Shown piece after piece: positions 1 through 5,806 of a DNA stretch of 6,814 nt. A program made the position numbers and the translations under genes. The notes under the pieces are model-generated. The model was not told where the DNA came from. It did no database searches and saw only the letters and a program-made list of their open reading frames with translations. The stretch covers positions 1-6,814 of the forward strand of contig CAJOMW010000053.1 in assembly GCA_905235695.1 (NCBI GenBank). Reading direction: 5' to 3'. The DNA is from an uncultured Clostridia bacterium. Lineage in GTDB: Bacteria; Bacillota; Clostridia; Oscillospirales; CAG-382. Position 1 is the stretch's first letter; every line of letters starts with the position of its first letter.

Positions 1-210
1 CACCAGATAAGGGCGCACCTTGCATATATAGGTCACCCGATAGTCGGAGACGGCAAATACGGCGTAAATCACAAAGCCAAGACCGGAAAAGCGTATCAGA
101 TGCTTTGCTCTTACTATCTGAAGTTTGATTTCAAGACCGACGCCGGCATACTCTCATACCTTGACGGCAGAGAATTTTTCAGCAGGTTTGACATGAGTAC
201 CACTAAATGA
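1..210 (+). CDS. RluA-family pseudouridine synthase, C-terminal fragment (5' end outside window)
   Basis: This is the last 69 codons of a gene that begins before the window, ending at TGA 208-210. The fragment opens with HQIRAHLAYIGHPIVGDGKYG (motif at codons 1-21), the conserved C-terminal signature of RluA/RluC/RluD-type enzymes, which isomerise specific uridines in rRNA or tRNA to pseudouridine in the cytoplasm. The catalytic Asp motif and any N-terminal S4 domain lie upstream and cannot be seen, so the subfamily and target base cannot be assigned. The tail (YYLKFDF then DGREFFSRFDM) fits the usual final strand and helix. It lies 15 bp upstream of the small signal-peptide ORF on the same strand, so both are probably on one transcript. 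Family assignment is firm; RluD versus RluC versus another member is open. Confidence 0.9.
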   Translation, partial: HQIRAHLAYIGHPIVGDGKYGVNHKAKTGKAYQMLCSYYLKFDFKTDAGILSYLDGREFFSRFDMSTTK

Positions 211-225
211 AACGGAGAGGCTGAT

Positions 226-309
226 ATGAAGAAATATTTGTTTTCGGCACTGTCAGCATTGATTTTATCAATGGCTTTTGCGGCGAATGCGTTTGCCGGG
301 GCGGAATAA
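226..309 (+). CDS. Orphan signal-peptide ORF, 27 aa (small secreted peptide or remnant of a secreted protein)
   Basis: ATG 226 is preceded by GGAGAGG at 214-220, five bases upstream, a good ribosome binding site. The product has a textbook signal peptide: MKKY, a hydrophobic core of about 15 residues (LFSALSALILSMAFA), then ANAFA followed by G, which fits an AxA signal peptidase I site after residue 24. Only GAE remains before TAA 307-309. It follows the RluA stop by 15 bp and could be translationally coupled. The usual reading is the decayed start of a secreted protein whose body was lost by deletion or nonsense mutation. The alternative is a short membrane-inserted or leader peptide. No frame downstream continues a recognisable domain before the convergent gene ends at 339. 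The ORF and its signal-peptide character are clear; a biological role is not. Confidence 0.55.
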   Translation: MKKYLFSALSALILSMAFAANAFAGAE

Positions 310-338
310 TTTGTGGTGTAGAATTTGAGGCTTTGCTT

Positions 339-1613
339 TCAGACCGCTTCTATCATTGAATTCAAAGTCACGTACCCCTGCGGATTTTCACGCATGAGAT
401 CCCATATAAATCCTCCGGCAAGATTGTATTCCTCTATAAGTCTGACCTTTGCCTCGTAGCTTCTCGCATCCTCAAACCATACCACGTGTTCTCTGCCGCT
501 CGGATCTGTGTAGTAGAAGTACGGCGACTGCGCCGCTTCATCAAACTCGATCGTCGCATTGTAGTACAGGGCAATATTTACTGCCTCAACCGTCGAGAGG
601 GACGGCGCATCCGACTCACCTCTTACAAACGGCAAAGTCCAGTTGTAGCCGTAGTTTGAAATGCCGAGAAGAATTTTTTCTCGAGGTATTACGCTGACGG
701 CGTAGTCCATAACTCTGCGAACGGAATTTATCGGCGAGACTGCCATTGGAGGTCCGAACCGATAGCCCCACTCATACGTCATAACGAACACATAATTTGC
801 CGCCTCGCCGAGGGCGGCATAATCTATGCCCTCGTACAGCTGCCCCTGCTGCTCGTCCGATACCTTGGGCGGCACGGCGACGATGCATATATATCCGTTT
901 TCATTGAGAAGCCGCGTGGTAGAGGCAATAAAAGCGGAGTACAAGTCCCTGTCCCTGCGAAAGAGGTACTCAAAGTCAACGTCAAGCCCGAGATAACCTT
1001 TAAGGCGTATGTTTTCGAGAATATTCTGCTGTAGGTTTTCTACTGCTGCCGGATTCGACAGCATGGCGTCGGCAAGGTCGTTTGAGAAATTGCCGTATTT
1101 GGTTAGTGTGGAAAGGTGCATGAGCGGCGATGCGCCGTAATCGAGGGCGGTCTGTATTATGCGCTCGTCTCTCGGTGCGATAAGCTCGCCCTGCTCGGTA
1201 AATCCGTAGGTGAACGGCATGACGTAGGTCATATATGAAACAACTGAGCGAAGAAGGTTGTCGCTGATAAATTCGTAGGCGTATCCGCCTATGATCCTTT
1301 CGCTTCTCGGGAGTGATTCGTATTCTATCACCACAAGCTCACCGGCGGAAAGCGTCCTCCTGCCGCCGAGAAAATAGTTGTTTCTGAATATATCCCTCTC
1401 GCTGACTCCGTATTGCAGAGCGACGTCCTGCACAGTCTCGCCGCTTTCGGACAGGTGCACTAATTGCGGAAAGAGCAGTATGAGGCTCTGCCCGACTACG
1501 AGATTTCCGCTTGAATTGAGGCCGTTATCGCTTATTATCTTTTCGGCGGAAAGACCGTACCTTCCCGCTATCGAATAAACCGTGTCGCCCGGTGAAACAG
1601 TTATTATTTCCAA
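339..1613 (-). CDS. LysM-LysM-GH18 spore cortex-lytic-type glycoside hydrolase (SleL/YaaH-like)
   Basis: The 424-aa protein has two N-terminal LysM modules (about residues 2-48, VSPGDTVYSIAGRYGL, and 51-96, LSESGETVQDVALQYGV) and then a GH18 TIM-barrel (about 108-420). This is the architecture of SleL/YaaH spore proteins, in which LysM binds peptidoglycan and the GH18 domain cleaves cortex or cortex fragments as an N-acetylglucosaminidase. The catalytic strand reads LGLDVDFEY at 208-216, with D211, D213 and likely proton donor E215; the first Asp of the classical DxxDxDxE motif is Leu208. MTYEW (278-282) and FIWDL (402-406) are other barrel landmarks. There is no signal peptide, as expected of proteins deposited from the mother cell. 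The start is TTG 1613-1611: an in-frame stop (1634-1632) lies just upstream and a G-tract (complement of 1620-1626) sits six bases ahead. It is divergent from sigK, which supports a sporulation role. The substrate is inferred from the family. Confidence 0.85.
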   Translation of the reverse strand: MEIITVSPGDTVYSIAGRYGLSAEKIISDNGLNSSGNLVVGQSLILLFPQLVHLSESGETVQDVALQYGVSERDIFRNNYFLGGRRTLSAGELVVIEYESLPRSERIIGGYAYEFISDNLLRSVVSYMTYVMPFTYGFTEQGELIAPRDERIIQTALDYGASPLMHLSTLTKYGNFSNDLADAMLSNPAAVENLQQNILENIRLKGYLGLDVDFEYLFRRDRDLYSAFIASTTRLLNENGYICIVAVPPKVSDEQQGQLYEGIDYAALGEAANYVFVMTYEWGYRFGPPMAVSPINSVRRVMDYAVSVIPREKILLGISNYGYNWTLPFVRGESDAPSLSTVEAVNIALYYNATIEFDEAAQSPYFYYTDPSGREHVVWFEDARSYEAKVRLIEEYNLAGGFIWDLMRENPQGYVTLNSMIEAV

Positions 1614-1619
1614 TTTTAT

Positions 1620-1626
1620 CCCCCCC
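1620..1626 (-). promoter_or_regulatory. G7 Shine-Dalgarno tract of the LysM-GH18 gene
   Basis: On the minus strand a run of seven G lies six bases before the TTG start at 1613. It is the only SD-like element there and supports the TTG start. An all-G tract pairs with the anti-SD partly through G-U wobble, and homopolymers of this length can slip. Confidence 0.6.
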
Positions 1627-1636
1627 GTTTTTTATT

Positions 1637-1665
1637 ATTCTATTCCGAAAAACTCCCATAAATGA
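1637..1665 (-). promoter_or_regulatory. Candidate sigma-E-like promoter of the LysM-GH18 gene
   Basis: Read on the minus strand, TCATTTA (1665-1659) is followed after 14 bases by AATAGAAT (1644-1637). Against the sigma-E consensus KMATATT-N14-CATACAMT these match 5 of 7 and 6 of 8 positions. The predicted start near 1630 leaves a leader of under 20 bases containing the G7 ribosome binding site. B. subtilis yaaH is a sigma-E gene, so the assignment makes sense, but the match is imperfect and TAGAAT within it could also act as a sigma-A -10 box without a good -35. Confidence 0.35.
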
Positions 1666-1667
1666 TT

Positions 1668-1696
1668 AAACATTTCGGCATTATCCCGCATACAAT
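1668..1696 (+). promoter_or_regulatory. Sigma-E-type promoter of sigK
   Basis: CATACAAT at 1689-1696 is an exact match to the sigma-E -10 consensus CATACAMT. Fourteen bases upstream, AAACATT at 1668-1674 matches 5 of 7 positions of the -35 consensus KMATATT. Transcription would start near 1703-1705, about 40 bases before the sigK ATG. In B. subtilis sigK is first transcribed by sigma-E with SpoIIID. Here TTAAACATTT (1666-1675), overlapping the -35, matches 9 of 10 positions of the degenerate SpoIIID consensus WWRRACARNY as I recall it, so SpoIIID control is possible but unproven. Confidence 0.65.
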
Positions 1697-1744
1697 GTAA
1701 AAAATGAGTATTTTCAGCTTTTTGCTGTGTGTTGGGGGATTTTT

Positions 1745-2419
1745 ATGTTCTGGATGCTTTCAAATATGCTTTTTCTCTTTCTCAAGCTGTCGGGAGGCGA
1801 GAGCTTTCCTTCGCCGCTTTCAAAGGAAGAGGAGAAGGAGTACTTCGAGAGATGCCGCAACGGGGACATGGAGGCGAGGAACGTGCTCATCGAGCGCAAT
1901 CTGCGCCTTGTTGCGCACATAGCAAAGAAATATTATTACAGCGGCTACGACAACGACGACCTCATATCCATCGGCACGATAGGGCTTATAAAGGCGATAG
2001 ACTCGTATAAGACGGACAGCGGCACGCGCTTTGCAACGTATGCCGGAAAGTGCCTGCAAAACGAGATACTCATGTTCTTCCGCTCGCAGAAGAAGCAGGC
2101 GCAGGAGAGCTCGCTCAGCGACGCCGTGGAGACGGATAAGGACGGCAATCCCTTGACGTTCATGGACGTTATATGCTGTGACGACGACATAGCCGAGAAG
2201 ATAGATCTGAAAATGAAGATAGAGAAGATGATGAGCAAGATTTGCACCGTGCTCACGCCTACCGAAAAGCAAATAATAGTGCTGAGATACGGTCTGGGAT
2301 ACACAAAGCCGATAACACAGAGGGAGGTTGCGGAAAAGCTGAATATTTCGCGCTCATACGTCTCGCGTCTCGAGTCCGGGGCGATAAAAAAACTGCGTGA
2401 GAGCATGGAAAAGCCTTGA
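1745..2419 (+). CDS. sigK: RNA polymerase sporulation sigma factor, sigma-K type, with pro-like N-terminus
   Basis: This 224-aa sigma-70-family factor directs late mother-cell transcription (coat and cortex maturation, mother-cell lysis). A hydrophobic leader (about residues 1-15, MFWMLSNMLFLFLKL) is followed by FPSPLSKEEE (21-30), the start of the sigma-K/sigma-E core. Region 2 has RNLRLVAHIAKK (51-62), DDLISIGTIGLIKAID (71-86) and GTRFATYAGKCLQNEILMFF (93-112); region 4 carries the helix-turn-helix TQREVAEKLNISRSYVSRLE (191-210). LRLVAHI and FPxPL favour sigma-K over sigma-E. The leader resembles the pro-sequence removed by SpoIVFB in Bacillus; alignment to the FPxPL motif puts the cut near residue 14. 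The gene is intact, with no skin-type insertion. ATG 1745 is chosen because GGGGG (1734-1738) sits six bases upstream; GTG 1727 is in frame but lacks an SD. The true family member is very likely sigK, though sigma-E cannot be wholly excluded. Confidence 0.87.
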   Translation: MFWMLSNMLFLFLKLSGGESFPSPLSKEEEKEYFERCRNGDMEARNVLIERNLRLVAHIAKKYYYSGYDNDDLISIGTIGLIKAIDSYKTDSGTRFATYAGKCLQNEILMFFRSQKKQAQESSLSDAVETDKDGNPLTFMDVICCDDDIAEKIDLKMKIEKMMSKICTVLTPTEKQIIVLRYGLGYTKPITQREVAEKLNISRSYVSRLESGAIKKLRESMEKP

Positions 2420-2444
2420 CACGGACAGAATGAAATGGTATCAT
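2416..2444 (+). promoter_or_regulatory. Strong sigma-A promoter of the lipoprotein gene, overlapping the sigK stop
   Basis: A perfect -35 TTGACA (2416-2421) is separated by exactly 17 bp from TATCAT (2439-2444, 5 of 6), which also has the extended -10 TG dinucleotide at 2436-2437. The sigK stop TGA (2417-2419) lies inside the -35 hexamer. The predicted start near 2451 gives a leader of about 30 bases to the GTG at 2483. This separates vegetative expression of the downstream gene from sporulation-specific sigK. Confidence 0.75.
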
Positions 2445-2482
2445 AATGGTAGAGAAATACAAAAGAGAAAGGAATTGTAAAA

Positions 2483-3217
2483 GTGAAAAGATCAATTTTT
2501 CTTGCGGTTTTGTTTTTAGCGGCTTTTCTCACCTTTTCGTGCGCAAAGACGACCGTTTCCGAGCCGGATAAAGACGCTGTAAATGAAACTTCGGATGACA
2601 CGCAGTCGGGCGAAGAAAACGGAACTAACGGCGAAGAAGAGACAGATATTTCGTCTGCTTGGAACGATGCCGGCGAAGAGGTGAAGACCGACGAGTGGAA
2701 GGATGCGTATGCTGATAAGCTCTTTGAGGTGCATAGGGAAAACCCCGAAGCGCGCTTTTCGCTCGGATACCTGAACGACGACGACGTTCCTGAGCTGTTT
2801 ATTTATGAAGGATGGTATCATCAGGCGCAGGTGAGCATATATCACTATTCTGACGATAAAGCGGAAAACATAGGCGCTGACGGGTATTCATTCGGATCGT
2901 GGGGAAGCCTTGCGTACAAGGAGAGAGAGGGAATCATCATCTCTAACTATTCCGGAATGGGCATTTCCGACACGGGAATTTTCGAATGGGACGGAGAAAA
3001 CGTCAGAAATATTGTTTCATTCTCGGATTATTCCGGAATGGGAGACGATTTTACGGAAGGCGCAATGTATACGATAGATTCGGAAGAAGTGACCGAGGAC
3101 GAGTTTTATGCGAGATTCGACGAGATGACGGAAAACGACGTATTTGTGCAGTATGACGACGCTTACGAAATAGACGACTACAACATAGCGTACTACGTCT
3201 ACGGCTTTGGCTCATAA
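2483..3217 (+). CDS. Putative acidic surface lipoprotein, function unknown
   Basis: The 244-aa protein begins MKRSIFLAVLFLAAFLTFSC: basic start, hydrophobic core, then Cys20 in a weak lipobox (TFSC, with Leu at -4 rather than -3). It is therefore probably lipid-anchored on the outer face of the membrane. Residues 21-70 are a low-complexity acidic linker rich in Glu, Asp, Ser, Thr and Gly, typical of surface spacers. The globular part (about 71-244) contains LGYLNDDDVPELFIYEG (94-110), which resembles the DLDxDGxPELxx motif common in uncharacterised secreted clostridial proteins, possibly a metal-binding loop. YSGMG occurs at 156-160 and 183-187, 27 residues apart. It starts with GTG; AAAGGA (2468-2473) lies nine bases upstream. 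It has its own sigma-A promoter and ends at a strong terminator, so it is monocistronic. I do not recognise a function. Confidence 0.75.
   Translation: MKRSIFLAVLFLAAFLTFSCAKTTVSEPDKDAVNETSDDTQSGEENGTNGEEETDISSAWNDAGEEVKTDEWKDAYADKLFEVHRENPEARFSLGYLNDDDVPELFIYEGWYHQAQVSIYHYSDDKAENIGADGYSFGSWGSLAYKEREGIIISNYSGMGISDTGIFEWDGENVRNIVSFSDYSGMGDDFTEGAMYTIDSEEVTEDEFYARFDEMTENDVFVQYDDAYEIDDYNIAYYVYGFGS
2948..3042 (+). repeat. Direct 14-bp repeat within the lipoprotein gene (YSGMG unit)
   Basis: TATTCCGGAATGGG occurs at 2948-2961 and again at 3029-3042, 81 bp (27 codons) apart in the same reading frame. Both copies encode YSGMG preceded by Asn or Asp. Each contains the palindrome TTCCGGAA. It could mark an internal duplication or a repeated loop motif. 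Confidence 0.7.
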
Positions 3218-3240
3218 AACCGACAACAAAACACAAAAAT

Positions 3241-3276
3241 ACCGGAGAGGCGCACAGCCTCTCCGGTTTATTATTA
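3241..3276. terminator. Bidirectional intrinsic terminator between the lipoprotein gene and hom
   Basis: ACCGGAGAGGC (3241-3251) pairs perfectly over 11 bp with GCCTCTCCGGT (3257-3267) around a 5-base loop. On the + strand it is followed by TTATTATT, and on the - strand by ATTTTTG (from AAAAAT at 3235-3240). It sits between the convergent stops at 3217 and 3314 and can end transcription from both sides. Confidence 0.88.
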
Positions 3277-3313
3277 AAAGTAATCGTGCCGCATATAATT
3301 ATATTATTACGGC

Positions 3314-4510
3314 TTATTCGAGCACTCTTATCTTGACGTACTTCTCGCCGAGCTTTGAAAGCTTGTTTTCAAGCTCGCTCTCCTTCATCTTTTCCGTGAA
3401 GAACACGCTCTCGCTGCCTATCTCGTCAATATCCGTGTTTCCGAATACTGCTCTTATCTTTTCCGCATCGGCTCCCGTTCTGACGTAGCATACAGTCTCA
3501 TTGTCGTCAGTGCTACCGATAAAGTCCGCCTGCTCGTTTGCCCAGCCGATGGACTTTCCGGGATTTTCAGCCGCATCGAGTACGTCTGCGACTACCGCAC
3601 TTGCCGTCGGAAGACTTCCGGCGCCCCTGCCGCAGAAAAGAACGTCCTGTACCATGTTTCCGACTACGAGTATGCCGTTATACACGTCGGAAACGCTTGC
3701 AAGCGAATTGCTCTCGGGAACGAGGTAGGGAGCGGTCATGGCGTAGACCTTGCCGTCGGACGCCTTTTTGGATATGCCGAGCAGCTTTATCGAGCAGCCT
3801 CTCTTTCTCGCAAAGGCGATGTCGTCGTAGGTTATATCGGTTATTCCCTCGCACTTTATCATATCGGGGTATACGTGCTTGCCGAACGCAAGGGAGGTGA
3901 GTATGCTTATCTTTCTGTTGGTGTCGGCGCCGCCTATATCCGCCGACGGATCCCTCTCCGCATATCCGAGCTCCTGTGCCTGCCTGAGCGCCACGGAAAA
4001 ATCTGTCTGTTCTTTTTCCATTTTTGTCAGTATATAATTGCACGTTCCGTTTAAAATACCTGCAACGGAAACTATTTTATTTGAAGCAAGGCACTGCCAC
4101 ATCGGTCTTATTATCGGTATGCCGCCGCCGACGCTCGCCTCGAAGAAGTATCCGACGCCGTTTTTCCTCGCTGTGTCTATAAGCTCTGCGCCAAAGGATG
4201 CGACTACCTCTTTGTTTGACGTGACAACGCTCTTTCCGGCAAGAAGCGCCTTTTTTGAAAAGTCATACGCCGGGTGCGAGCCGCCCATGGTCTCAACCAC
4301 TATCTTTACGTCCTCGTCCGAGAGTATTTCGTCAAAGTTCGAGGTAACTCTGTCGCCGAGCGGATGGTCGGGGAACGATCTCAGGTCGAGAATGTGTTTT
4401 ATGTCTATTTCTTCGCCGAGTCTTTTGGCAAAATCCTTTGAGTTTTCCGAAATTACTTCGGCAACTCCCGAGCCAACGACGCCGAAGCCGAGTATTGCAA
4501 TGCTAATCAT
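3314..4510 (-). CDS. hom: Homoserine dehydrogenase
   Basis: The 398-aa enzyme catalyses NAD(P)H-dependent reduction of L-aspartate 4-semialdehyde to L-homoserine, the branch point to threonine and methionine, in the cytoplasm. The N-terminal Rossmann fold has GFGVVG (8-13) and TSNKE (97-101, Lys100). The catalytic domain shows GGGIPII (128-134), GILNGTCNYIL (151-161) and GYAERDPSADIGGADTNRK (182-200). By comparison with the yeast enzyme, E185, D191, D196 and K200 are the likely homoserine-binding and catalytic residues. GRGAGSLPTASAVVAD (294-309) closes the domain, and residues about 338-398 look like a C-terminal ACT domain for feedback control, probably by threonine. At 398 aa it is slightly shorter than the roughly 430 aa of Bacillus Hom. 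ATG 4510 is chosen because the protein aligns from MISIAILGFG and GGGAG-like GGGAG (complement of 4517-4521) lies six bases upstream; a longer in-frame start adds only non-homologous residues. No thrB or thrC is adjacent. Confidence 0.95.
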   Translation of the reverse strand: MISIAILGFGVVGSGVAEVISENSKDFAKRLGEEIDIKHILDLRSFPDHPLGDRVTSNFDEILSDEDVKIVVETMGGSHPAYDFSKKALLAGKSVVTSNKEVVASFGAELIDTARKNGVGYFFEASVGGGIPIIRPMWQCLASNKIVSVAGILNGTCNYILTKMEKEQTDFSVALRQAQELGYAERDPSADIGGADTNRKISILTSLAFGKHVYPDMIKCEGITDITYDDIAFARKRGCSIKLLGISKKASDGKVYAMTAPYLVPESNSLASVSDVYNGILVVGNMVQDVLFCGRGAGSLPTASAVVADVLDAAENPGKSIGWANEQADFIGSTDDNETVCYVRTGADAEKIRAVFGNTDIDEIGSESVFFTEKMKESELENKLSKLGEKYVKIRVLE

Positions 4511-4533
4511 ATTTATCTCCCAAAAATTAAAGT

Positions 4534-4552
4534 TGTGACTTATTATATCACA
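4534..4552. promoter_or_regulatory. Inverted repeat TGTGA-N9-TCACA over the hom -10 region (possible operator)
   Basis: TGTGA (4534-4538) and TCACA (4548-4552) form a perfect 5-bp inverted repeat centred on the hom -10 box, in the intergenic region shared with ytvI. A dimeric repressor bound here would block hom. The arms are short, so chance is a serious alternative, and the N9 spacing differs from the N6 of CRP-type sites. Confidence 0.3.
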
Positions 4553-4570
4553 GTAATAAAGTAAAATCAA
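4542..4570 (-). promoter_or_regulatory. Sigma-A promoter of hom with extended -10
   Basis: On the minus strand TTGATT (4570-4565) is followed after 17 bp by a perfect TATAAT (4547-4542) preceded by TG at -15/-14. The predicted start near 4535 gives a leader of about 25 bases, too short for a T-box or riboswitch, so control by threonine or methionine would have to act through a DNA-binding protein or the enzyme itself. Confidence 0.75.
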
Positions 4571-4603
4571 GAGTTTTCAGTGGATTTTTTTACGGAGGAG
4601 CCA

Positions 4604-5806
4604 ATGTATTTGCCCGAAAAAGGATATAAAAGAGTGATCGTAGTCACGTTTTACCTGCTTCTTGCAGCAGTTTTGACGTTCGTTTTCTTTAAGTATTTGC
4701 TCAGATGCGTTCTGCCCTTTGCGGCGGCTTTCGTCATAGCGTACTCACTGAGGCCGGTCATCGCCTTTATGTGCGAAAAGCTGAAAATGCCGAGATTTGT
4801 ATCGGTGCTGCTCTGTGCGACGGTGATAATAGGCGCCGTGCTGCTGCTCATATATCTCATCTTTTCAAGGGCTCTGTCCGAGGCGGCAGGGCTGATGAAA
4901 TACCTCAGCGCAGAAAACATCATGCTTGCGGTAAGCAATATATCCGAGTCCGTAAAAGGCGTTCTCATAAGAGTATTTCCGTCTATGACCGAAGAAATAC
5001 AGGTGCGCATAAACAGCCTTGCCGAAAATCTTGACGCCGTCGCCATAAGCGCCGCCGAGCGTGTGCTTCCGTATATAGGCAGAGGCGCTGTAAACCTCGT
5101 CTCTTTTCTTCCGCAGGCACTCCTATTTGCCGGGGTTACGGTCCTCTCGCTGTTCTATTTCGGGTGCGACTACGAAAGGATAACGTCTTTCCTGAAATTA
5201 CAGCTTTCAGATAAGGCGTCGGAGTTCGTATTCGCCCTCAAAGAGCAGTTCTTTGTCACGGTCATAAACGTTGTACGCGCCTACGGCATATTACTGCTTA
5301 TGACGTTTCTCGAGCTTCTGGTGGGATTTGTGATAATGGGCATAAGCTACGCAACGCTTCTCGCCGCACTCATTGCCCTTGTCGATATCCTTCCCATCTT
5401 CGGGACCGGCACCGTGCTCATTCCATGGGGAGTTATCGAGCTTCTTACAGGAAATTTCAAAACAGGGTTGTGTATTCTTGCCTTGTATGTTATAATAGTG
5501 ACAGTGCGTCAGATAGCAGAGCCGAAAATTCTCGGCGTCTCGGTGGGGCTTCATCCGCTCGTCACCCTGATGGCGATGTATTTCGGGCTGAAAATTGCCG
5601 GCTTTGCCGGGCTGTTCATATTCCCGTTTGTCGTTATAATTGTTAAGAATCTCAACGAAAAGGGAGTTATAAGGCTGTATAAGAACCCGGTAAATGACGG
5701 CGGCGGGGAAAGTGCCGAAAAGACCGTAAGACGCCTTGCAAAGAGAAAAAAGCAGAAAGAAAAATCGAAAAATATTACCGAGACCGGAGGGCAGAAGCTT
5801 GGTTGA
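4604..5806 (+). CDS. ytvI: YtvI-type sporulation integral membrane protein (AI-2E/UPF0118 transporter superfamily)
   Basis: The 400-aa polytopic membrane protein has hydrophobic segments at about 11-50, 66-88, 165-187, 225-262, 268-302 and 318-348. The soluble stretch between the early and later segments (about 90-160) is typical of the AI-2E family. Diagnostic YtvI motifs are RAYGILLLMTFLELLVGF (225-242), ALVDILPIFGTGTVLIPWG (258-276), RQIAEPKILG (302-311) and GLHPLVTLMAMYFGLK (315-330). YtvI is conserved in spore formers; its transported substrate, if any, is not established. A strongly basic tail (about 373-390, RRLAKRKKQKEK) follows the last membrane helix, probably cytoplasmic. ATG 4604 is chosen because GGAGGAG (4594-4600) lies just upstream; the in-frame GTG 4580 has no SD of its own. 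It is divergent from hom and its stop overlaps the next gene by 8 bp. I found no convincing promoter in the 93-bp upstream region. Confidence 0.88.
   Translation: MYLPEKGYKRVIVVTFYLLLAAVLTFVFFKYLLRCVLPFAAAFVIAYSLRPVIAFMCEKLKMPRFVSVLLCATVIIGAVLLLIYLIFSRALSEAAGLMKYLSAENIMLAVSNISESVKGVLIRVFPSMTEEIQVRINSLAENLDAVAISAAERVLPYIGRGAVNLVSFLPQALLFAGVTVLSLFYFGCDYERITSFLKLQLSDKASEFVFALKEQFFVTVINVVRAYGILLLMTFLELLVGFVIMGISYATLLAALIALVDILPIFGTGTVLIPWGVIELLTGNFKTGLCILALYVIIVTVRQIAEPKILGVSVGLHPLVTLMAMYFGLKIAGFAGLFIFPFVVIIVKNLNEKGVIRLYKNPVNDGGGESAEKTVRRLAKRKKQKEKSKNITETGGQKLG

Noticed and set aside
282..297. Small hairpin GGCGAA-TGCG-TTTGCC inside the signal-peptide ORF as a terminator
   Set aside because: Only six pairs including a G-U, and it is followed by GGGGCGG rather than a T-tract. 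It is explained by coding for AANAFA.
1727..1744. GTG 1727 as the sigK start, which would give a leader of about 20 residues, close to the Bacillus pro-sequence length
   Set aside because: No SD upstream of it, whereas ATG 1745 has GGGGG at ideal spacing. It stays possible but is second choice.
1945..2601. Long antisense reading frame (218 codons, minus strand) across sigK and the lipoprotein start
   Set aside because: It lies opposite two well-supported genes, is low-complexity and shows no domain. It is a by-product of codon bias.
4534..4552. CRP/FNR-type binding site
   Set aside because: Arms resemble TGTGA/TCACA but the spacer is 9 rather than 6 bases, and nothing in the window supports a CRP regulon.
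4511..4570. Reading the upstream 20 codons as a longer hom N-terminus
   Set aside because: Those codons overlap the promoter, lack homology to Hom, and the family begins at MISIAILGFG with its own SD.
4580..4603. GTG 4580 as the ytvI start
   Set aside because: The GGAGGAG SD lies downstream of it and points to ATG 4604; the extra eight codons contain the SD itself.
5736..5798. ATG 5736 as the kinase start
   Set aside because: It would add 21 highly basic residues translated from the ytvI tail in another frame, without an SD match as good as GGAGG before TTG 5799.
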